A stretch of 64,000 nucleotides of DNA, taken from Siderastrea radians (taxonomy: Eukaryota > Cnidaria > Anthozoa > Scleractinia > Rhizangiidae). Under the pieces are notes generated by a model. It did not search any database, was not told where the DNA came from, and saw nothing but the letters and a program-made list of their open reading frames with translations. The stretch covers positions 29,488,375-29,552,374 of the forward strand of contig OZ024895.1 of assembly GCA_964017195.1 (NCBI GenBank). Direction: 5' to 3'. A program made the translations under genes and the position numbers. Of this stretch, positions 12,301-21,300 are shown one piece after another; within the stretch, counting starts at the first letter, position 1, and the number at the start of each line of letters is the position of its first letter.

Positions 12301-15300
12301 GATTTCGTAGCATGTCTGCCACCATCAGGGGGTCACGGAAGTAACATATGCGAATACTTGAGTGACAGATTTAAGGCAGAAGTATAAAGTTCGAACGTTC
12401 TGATTGGTGCATTTGAAATCTGCAACGTTTTTCGGAGCAAAGGCACGCTCAATTCCATGTGAGGTGAGAACATTTTCAGTTGTTTCGAAGAAGAACGAAA
12501 ACCTTTCAGTTTTTGAATGTACACTAACAGTTCATCGAACAAACCTGAAAAACATTAAAATATCCTGTCCCAGCGGTCAGATAACGAATTGGCCGGGGCA
12601 ATCATGAGTTTTGCTTTTACAGTTTGTACTTTCTCTTCCGAATAAAGCTGTCTGGAGGGTTATATTTTTATATTTCTTGTTTATAAGTTTCATCAAAAGC
12701 GCTAATAAGTAACCATGACCTGAAACAGGGCTGTAAATATGTTGATCATGATATTTTTGCCTTTTCCCTAACGAGATCAGAATAATCGCTAGTTCCCGTT
12801 AGCCGTTTTCATAAAAGGTCGTTATTAAAATAACGAACGTCTTGTCTGGAGCCTCCTTGTAATATGACTTCCGGTAATCTTTCTGAATCTACTTCCGTGA
12901 CCCCCTGATGGTGGGAGACATTCGACGAAAGCAGTCGGGGATTTTCATCCCTTGTCTATTTATTATTCTCATCGAGCGATCGAAAAACATCTGATCTTCT
13001 TTACTCGCCCCAGACCACGAAAAGATGACCGCGTCGGATTTTTCAAAATGGCCGCCATTCCCGATCAAACACACGAACAACAAAGCTAAGGTGAGCAAAC
13101 TTCAATCTTTTATTCATGTCAACATATTTGATGTGAGGGCTCCCTGTGCAAGTATAAGAAGCAGCGTCCGCTCAAATTTACATATTGTGAGTTGTCTTGA
13201 CAACGGCGTCATGATGACTCCGAAACCTCGGTTTTTATCGTTAGTTTTTGCCTGTCTTTGCTTTTCTAAATCGTTATTAATTTAGGAACATTTTGGATAG
13301 CCAAGACACTGAATACATGAATGGCCAAAACGTTAGCCAAAGATCACCTTCTAACGCATTGAAGCTATCTGGCAAAGATGGAAATGGGTTCCAAGGTTTT
13401 TAGACGTTTTTCCATCGTGTTTCAGATAAATTAATCAGCTTTGTTTGAAAAGGTCTTCTCTTTTGGTTGCATGGATGGTCTAGAGGCACAGATTTCTGAT
13501 CTGATCTGGGCACTTACATATAAATATAGCAAATTTTGGACTAGAAAACTATCAAATGTATAAGACCTTGCCCTTTTAGTTTATAAATGTCCATGAAGAA
13601 TGAACATCACTAACTACAGGAACGTGTTGTTTGAAAGCTTTTGTCGTGACTTTCAAAATGAACAACCCAAAAACAAAAAAATCGCGATGTATTCAAGTAG
13701 GAAAAATAATAAAAGTAGTGTTCACCTATTTAAGTGCATTGATTTTAGGTAAAAAGTTGATATCTTTGGTTAATAAACAAAACTGCTCTGGTCCATGTAG
13801 GTCTATTTTCTAGTGAAATTTTCCTTTCTTTGAAACGACGCCAAGTTCGATGCCATTTATACAGATAAAGAATATTTAATATGTCAAGGGTTTTGTAGTG
13901 CACATCGCTTCAAGAAGAGGCTTTAGTTAACTAGGAAATGACAACAGAGTAGTAACATATTCCAAGTACCTACAATACACATGAATACACATAACAATGA
14001 GATATGGAAGGGTGAAAATGGGTGCTGTCCACGAGTGTGGACAGCGGTATATTCATGTGCATGAAGGTCTAGCACCGCGTCATGCCACTGGGGGTAGGCG
14101 GGCGGGTTCGTTCCTACTACCAGTGATGTCGTAGGAGAAATGTGCACAATAGAAGAAAACATGATAATATATACAGCGTAGAGAATTGTGGGATATATAT
14201 TGTTATGTTAATATTCATTTATTATTTCCGGTACTTGAAATAGGTCGCAGTAGAGCGGTGGCGCCAGCCAACGTGTCCCATAACATCCTGCAGTCCCGCG
14301 CCCGCAAGGGCGAGGGTGATAGCGCAACCCGATCTAAAACCGTGAAGTGTTGCTGCTTGTGCAAGGTTTCCTTCGTCAAGGTAGACTCTGAAGCGAGAAT
14401 CTGCCGCCGAGGATGAAAAAGGTCTATCAACAATCTCCCCATCTGGGGTAATAGGGCGGAATAAAAAACCGCTTGTAATGTCAATACCTATACCCTTTGC
14501 AAAGGTTACGTAAAGGTCAATTGCTTTAACAGGGCATATATCGGCATTCTGGTTGCGACGAATGGCAAAAAGGTTCGAAGAACCATCACGTAGAGTCTTC
14601 CCCCAAACATGGTTGAATAGTAAACCGCTATTATCCGGGAAGCGGAGAATTTCGGGTGTCTTAACCTGACTGAGATCGCCGGGTCTATCTCCACTGAAAA
14701 AGAGTGTTTTGAAAAAGGCCTGGTCTCTTAATAAAACAAACATGTCAATCGGAGTTAAATCCTCTGACCGCAATTTACGATCGATGAGGTGACTTAACTG
14801 TAAAAGATCATTAACGAAAAAAGGAGTGGCTTGTTTGGGTGTTGCTTGAGCTTGCAACTGTTCTGCGGTAACACACTTAAGGTATTGTTTTAGTGAAAGA
14901 TCGGTAGCCGGATTCCCCAGCATAAGTCTTGGGTCCCATTCTCCTCTCCTGCCGACTTCATTAAAAATTGTACACAACTTTCCAATCAAGGAGTCCACGG
15001 TGCCAAAAGCCAGACGCGTTGGACATGGACAGGGAAAGGAACCTTTGCGTGCGTAGAATTGACAACCGGCGTAATGAACTTTTGTCTTCCCCTTTTGATC
15101 TTTCCATACCAAAAAACGACATAGCTCGCGAGGAGTAACAGTGGAAATATCCTTTGGGAAAGGAAGGGAGGCTAAGAAGAACTCCAATTCCTTTTGAAGG
15201 GACTACTTTTGCTTTGAGTAGGACGTGTTAGCAGATAGGCTCGCGATTTGTGAAAGGCGGTTATCAAGAGCAGAGACGTCCAGAGTAACGTCAGTCCTTT

Positions 15301-18300
15301 GGGTATGGCCAACGGTTAGGATTTTCCTCTTGTAACCACAATTCTGACAGTAACGGAAAGTGGCGTCATTGGCATATTCACAGCGAGGACAAGAGACTGA
15401 CTGGCAAAAAAGTTTAGGGGCCGTTGGCAAAGGCTGAAGGGAAAACGAAGAAGGAAAACAAAAAATAAATGAACAAAATTTATTGTCACTTCGATCATTA
15501 CAAAGTTAAGAAAAAAGTTACCAAACATTCTATAGAACAAATACAATCTATAATTGACTATCAAAACAAAAAACTGTTCTAGCGGATGTACAGATCATTT
15601 TGATAAGTATATGTTCGCAAACAACAAATATATAACAAAAGGCGCAACAAATGTCTTAAATTCTGAAAGCCCAGAGGTCCCATGGCAGTTTAAACGAGTC
15701 TGAGAAACCATGTGGAGAAGGCGTAAGAAGCGCGCCTTGTTCCCCTTTGCAAGAAAGCTTAAGAGAAGCGAAAGCCGAGTGAAATAGAATTGGCCACCAG
15801 TATCGTCTAGGGTGAACATCGGGGACAACAATAGTGCATCGCAAATGATTAGCCCGCAGATGATTAAAAACTTGCCCAATCAAAAGTATAGGAGGAAAAA
15901 TATACGGGTTACTTAAGATGGAACTACGATCCGGGTGGTCAAAATTTTGCGCAAAGAAATCCACGCCAGAGGAACAGGGGGTAGGATACGGTGTAAAATG
16001 AGGCAAGGAAACCCCATTGAGATCACTTTGAGAGTTTGAGTCCAAAGGCATAAGATCGACAGAATGACCATGTAAACCGCCAAAAGAAGGGTGTGATTGA
16101 AGGCGCTGCCACAAATGAAAAGCTAACTTACTGTCAGCAGGAGAAAAACGACGTGAAGGCTGATCAGCAGGATTAACACTCGAGGGGATATGGATAACTG
16201 AAAGGTGCACATTAAGGTCTAGGACCACTTCCGCTAACCGCTTTAGCGCGTCAGAAAAAAGGCTCGATCGGGCAGCTTGAGACTGCCAGGCCTGAACAAG
16301 GGATAGGTTGTCCACATAAGCATCAACCCTAGCGTCACGAAGATCATCACGAAAAGAAAGAAGAGTGTTGGTAAGGGCCTTGGTTTCTTTAGTGGCAATA
16401 TCTAACACTGCTGTAGAAGGCGTCCAATAGTCGGAAACACTGACACGACTTTTCCGGGGAAAAAGTCCTCCCCAAGCAAAAGAGGACGCGTCCGAATAAA
16501 CAACGAACTGGAGGTGTCGCTCGTCGCGCCACTTTCCAATTCTAGCGACAACTGAAGGATCTGCCCAATGCTGCACTTCAGCTCTGAGCGGAGGCGAGAT
16601 GCGAATAGGCTTAGAGGATTTTGAACCCTTGCTAATAGCGAGGTTCATCTCATTGGTATAAAGGCGAGAATCCTGTACTGCAAGGCGAAAAGAAATACAT
16701 TTACCCGCGAGACGCTGAAGGGTGACAGTCGAAACGCAACTCCCACAGAGAATTGAGTTTACCAAAGCAAGAAAACTGGTTTGCTTATCGGGAGGTAAGT
16801 AAAAAGCTTCTAGGTCAGAATCAGAGATAAAACCGAGGTATTTTATTCTTTTTTGCGGGGTGAAAACACACTTTTTTAGTCCAAGGGTGTACCCAAGAGA
16901 AGTGAGGGTATATGCAGCAAGGAAAACCGCAGCCTTGGAAGCTTCAAGACGTGTTTCGTCAGAAGGGGTAGCTAAAGTACTCGCCGAAGGGTAGGAGGTT
17001 TTGGATTGCAACTCACCATTGTGCCTATCGTCAATATACAAAGAACATGGTACTCCTATTGAACGCAAAAAATGCGATACTAGGAGACCTGTAGAATGAT
17101 AAACATAGGCAGAGATTTTCCAACCAAAAGGAATGGTGTTGGAAACAAAATACCATCCTCTCCACCTAATGCCAAAGAAAGTACGACTAGACACATCCAA
17201 AAGAATATGATCATAGCCAGATTTATCGTCCAGCGTTGTCTGGTAACATCCTTTTGTGAGGTATCTGGGTAATTGCGATAAGTTGTCCAAACGAAAAGGG
17301 CGGTCAACCATCCAAAGGTTCAGAAAGCGGTTATCGTGACAAAGGCGAGGTTTTGTCGGTTCAACAGTCAAAGGCATGACGAGATGTGGAGGGTCCACCT
17401 CACCAACCCTCCCTAAGACTGATATAGCGTCACTACACACCCTTTCAAGCAACGTGTTGACAATAAAATCAACAAAATTATTACAAGATTTGTTATTATC
17501 AAATTCAATACGGGGGGGAATAACAGAGTCATAAGCGCGTCCCTTAAAATGTCCTTTGAACGGCCGAAAAAACTTGAAGAGAGAGACTTTATTCTTAATC
17601 CAGTCAAGGACTTCATCCGCGCGGTCATAGGTACTGAGATTCGCAATTTTCTCCCAGACTTCGCTGTGAAGGTGAAGCTGACCAGCAATGAAAACATCAG
17701 GGTTGCGGAAACGGAGGGTCGTAATGTCAGGGACAATCTTCCCGGAACAAATACTTTGAACAAAGCCAAAATCGAAACAAGGGGCTGTCATTTCCACCTC
17801 AGACTCTAGTGGCCACATATCCATGGTTACCCACTCATTGACTCTAGACTTGAAGACAGCAACACAGGGAGTGGGATCAAATGTACTGTGCTCGGCACGA
17901 GGCGTGAGCGGTTTTGCTTGATTCTACAGGGCAAAACAGAAAAATGCTGGAATTAAAAACCCAAGTAGAAAGAAAAAGGCGAAAATGTAAAGTAAAAAAC
18001 AAAATAGTGGCCACCAGAGGAGGAGGAATGACAGCTTGACCCAGATAAACCGGGAGGAGAGTTGTACCCCTGTTTCAAGCGACAATCCAACTCAACTGGT
18101 AACAAAAGGAAAGGGAAACGAAAAAAGCCGCAAACAAGAAAAACAAAAGAAGGGAGAACAAACGCTAACAAAAACTAAACAACAACAAAAAAACACTTTA
18201 TTATAACTCGATTCAGCATGAGTTGACAACATTTAATAGAAATTATGGCTTATTTTGAGGATGAGCAGATTTTGCATTTTGAAAGGCAATGCAATTTCTT

Positions 18301-21300
18301 AACAAATGCTGACTAGAACCACAAAAATAGCACAAGCTTGAGCGGACACGATGGGCGGGGTAAGGTGCCTGACTGCGTCTGGTCTCATTGAAGCCCCCAC
18401 TACGACGAGAAGTGCCTGGGTTACCAAACTGACTGGTGTTAAATGGCCTCCATACTTGAGGGGGGGAAGACTTATGATCAGGCTGCATATGCTTCAAAAG
18501 CTTGTTTGTCTTCTCAAGGACTTTACTCTTGACTGGATCGCCAACCAGAGCAACCAACAAGTCTCTCAAAGACTTCTGTGGTAAATTCTTAGCATGTTTC
18601 TGGATCTCATCGAGGACACACTCATACTCTCTTGCTTTGTCATGATTATAGACCTTTGCGACTTTAACAAGCGCCTCTAGGTCAAGTATGGCGTCTTCAG
18701 GATCAAAGCGTGTCTTCTCAATTGTCCTGTGGAGGGTCTTAAGGGTTAGGGCCACTGGATTTCGCACTCGAGTGGCATACATCTCAAAAACAGACGTAAG
18801 AGCAAAAATAAGCTAAAACCAGTAAATGAAACGGGAAGAAAGGAAAACGGTTGTTTTACCTCAAGCGGAGGATCAGGGACTGCATGAGGTCCAGCAACTT
18901 CAGCAATTTCAGCAACTTCTGGTTCGGCCACGTGTGCAGGACCCGGAGCAGGAACGGCAACCGCCGGTTGAGGACCTTGAGGAACAGGCAATTCTGCTTG
19001 GGCGTTTGCTAAAATATCTTGAGCTCTAACTTGCAAAGGCCGTTGGATTTGCGGCGGTTGGGCCATGACGCGGTGCCAACAGAGTAATGACTTCGTTCCT
19101 ACTTCCAGTGATGTCGTAGGAGAAATGTGCACAATAGAAGAAAACATGATAATATATACAGCGTAGAGAATTGTGGGATATATATTGTTATGTTAATATT
19201 CATTTATTATTTCCGGTACTTGAAATAAGCTTAGAGATTAAGCTAAGACGCTGTGTGTGATTTCAATAAACTAGTTTTCCTTTCATGTAAGATCCTTCAC
19301 CGAGATCTGGCCGCCCGCAATGTGCTTGTGGGAATGGGTGGAATATGTAAAATCACAGACTTCGGACTGGCGCTCATCAGAGATAAATATCAGTACCTTT
19401 ACTGCACTGCGATAAGAAAGGTAAGATTTAATGATAATACTTAGATCCGGCTAAAACAGAAAAAATTGGCGTATTAAAGTCTATATAGGTTTGACTAATA
19501 TAACATCTATAAAATGGAAAAAACTGTAACTACATAAACTTCAATGTTGCACTGTTCGGGTAATCATATACAAGCTAATATTGTGATGGGTAAGAGAACT
19601 GCAATTGTGCCAACAATATATAGAGGATATTACACGGCGGCGCGAAGATATGAATTATAATTTCGAGTGGTAAAATATTGTTTTTTTTTACCACGAGAAA
19701 ATAAAATTCATATCTTCAAGCCACCGTGTAATTTTCTTTTTATTTAGACAAGAGTAGTTTTGCACAAACAACAGTGTGAAAAGCAGGAAATGACGTCATC
19801 GATATCCTCACTAGTGAGGATATGGAAAATATGCCACTCAAGTCCCGGATGTAGTTTCATATGAACTTTACGAGTGGTCTATTTTCCACTAAAACACTCT
19901 TGTCTATATGAGAAAAAGCTTATGAGATGTTTGCAAGGAAAAGAGAAGCTGGTAGTAGTTGTGATGAAGTACACTCGCGTATACGTTTGTCGCACAGAAT
20001 GTAAAACATCTCTAAATCGTTATAGGTGAATTGACATAAAAGAACTTCAGGTTGGTAATTTAACACCTTGTCCTTTAATAAAATAAATTATTTACTTGTT
20101 GTTGAAACAGGGCCGGCTGCCAATCAAATGGACTGCTCCTGAGCATCTGTTTAATGATGCACAAGATAAAGACGTGAGAGTATCGGAGAAAAGTGATGTG
20201 TAAGTATCGCTTTGAAAGACAACGTTATGCATGTTAGTACGTTAGTTATTTAGTTAGTTAGTTTCAACTCTGGAGTCTCTGTGTATCCATGTGGTATTCA
20301 CATTGGCTTAAGGGACGTGAAGGCTATGGGGTTTAACTCTATTTTGCCGGGGCTTTTTTTGAGTTTCTGAGGCTGGGGGTGGGCACCCCCCCCTCCCCCC
20401 ATGGTATTAACACTCTTCAGATGAAACTTGGCACTTAGCACTTCATCAGCTTAACAGATTGGGATTATGACGTATAATTTATGACTTGTTATGACGTCAC
20501 AATGGCATCACAAACCAGCCATTTTGAATTTTTAGGCCGCCATCTTGAATCCCGAGCCGGCAGCCATACAGTTGACAATGACGACACCGAAAAATAAGTG
20601 AATGAAACATACTAAATCAAAACAAGCACAAGAAAGTGAAAGATTATCTTCTTCTTACAAACGAAGGGGAAAAAACCTTTAAAAAAAGACTCAGAGACGG
20701 TTGCTATGGAAACGTCAATCATCATCAATCATCAAAAGTTTCTCTCGTAAATTTTGGAAAAAGTCGCGAGATTTGGTGATTGTTCGTCTGACCATTTAAA
20801 AGTTATAATTCGTTAAAGTCAGCACGGGCACAGTGTACCCCCCCCCCTCCAGGATAAATAGGGTTAAGGGATGCATGCTAGAAAAATGAATATGGGGATA
20901 AGAAAATAAATATTAAAATGATCACAAGAATACGTGACAAAACAGTTATAAGCGATTTAACTTTAAGGATAAAAAAAGCGCAGAATTCATTTGCACCTAT
21001 TTATCAAAAGCAGTACCTGTGTATCATCTTCAGTATATTTTCAGTATTTGAATGTCTTCAGTATAACTGTGTTTTTTGTTGAATGTTCCATTATACCAAT
21101 AGATGGTCTTATGGAGTCGTTCTGTACGAGATCTTCACCTTAGGTAAGTGCAGACGTACAGTTTAGCACTAAGACAGTAAAATTGTAAAACCTGTTACAA
21201 TTGTTTAATGCAGCGGCTGTTTAATTTTTGCTAGGATAATGGCAAGTTGATTATATGAACTAAATCAATCTTTTTTTTCTCACGACTAACGCTATCGTCA

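Larger units (their letters stand above)
14107..19227 (-). mobile_element. DIRS-type tyrosine-recombinase retrotransposon
   Basis: A 136-bp direct repeat bounds the body at 14107-14242 and 19092-19227 with one visible mismatch. Between them on the minus strand, 5' to 3', are gag with a CCHC knuckle, reverse transcriptase/RNase H, a zinc ribbon and a tyrosine recombinase, which is the content of DIRS/Ngaro/PAT-like elements. There is no DDE integrase and no LTR promoter pattern. The true 3' end may lie beyond 14107 (to about 13920), because split-repeat DIRS elements carry extra sequence past the internal repeat. It sits antisense in the kinase intron between exons 11610-11797 and 19292-19420. 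The near-identity of the repeats and mostly open frames point to a young insertion. Confidence 0.88.

Noticed and set aside
13923..14162. 79-codon minus-strand ORF past the DIRS 3' repeat
   Set aside because: Its first residues copy the leader inside the repeat; the rest is terminal or flanking DNA without a domain.
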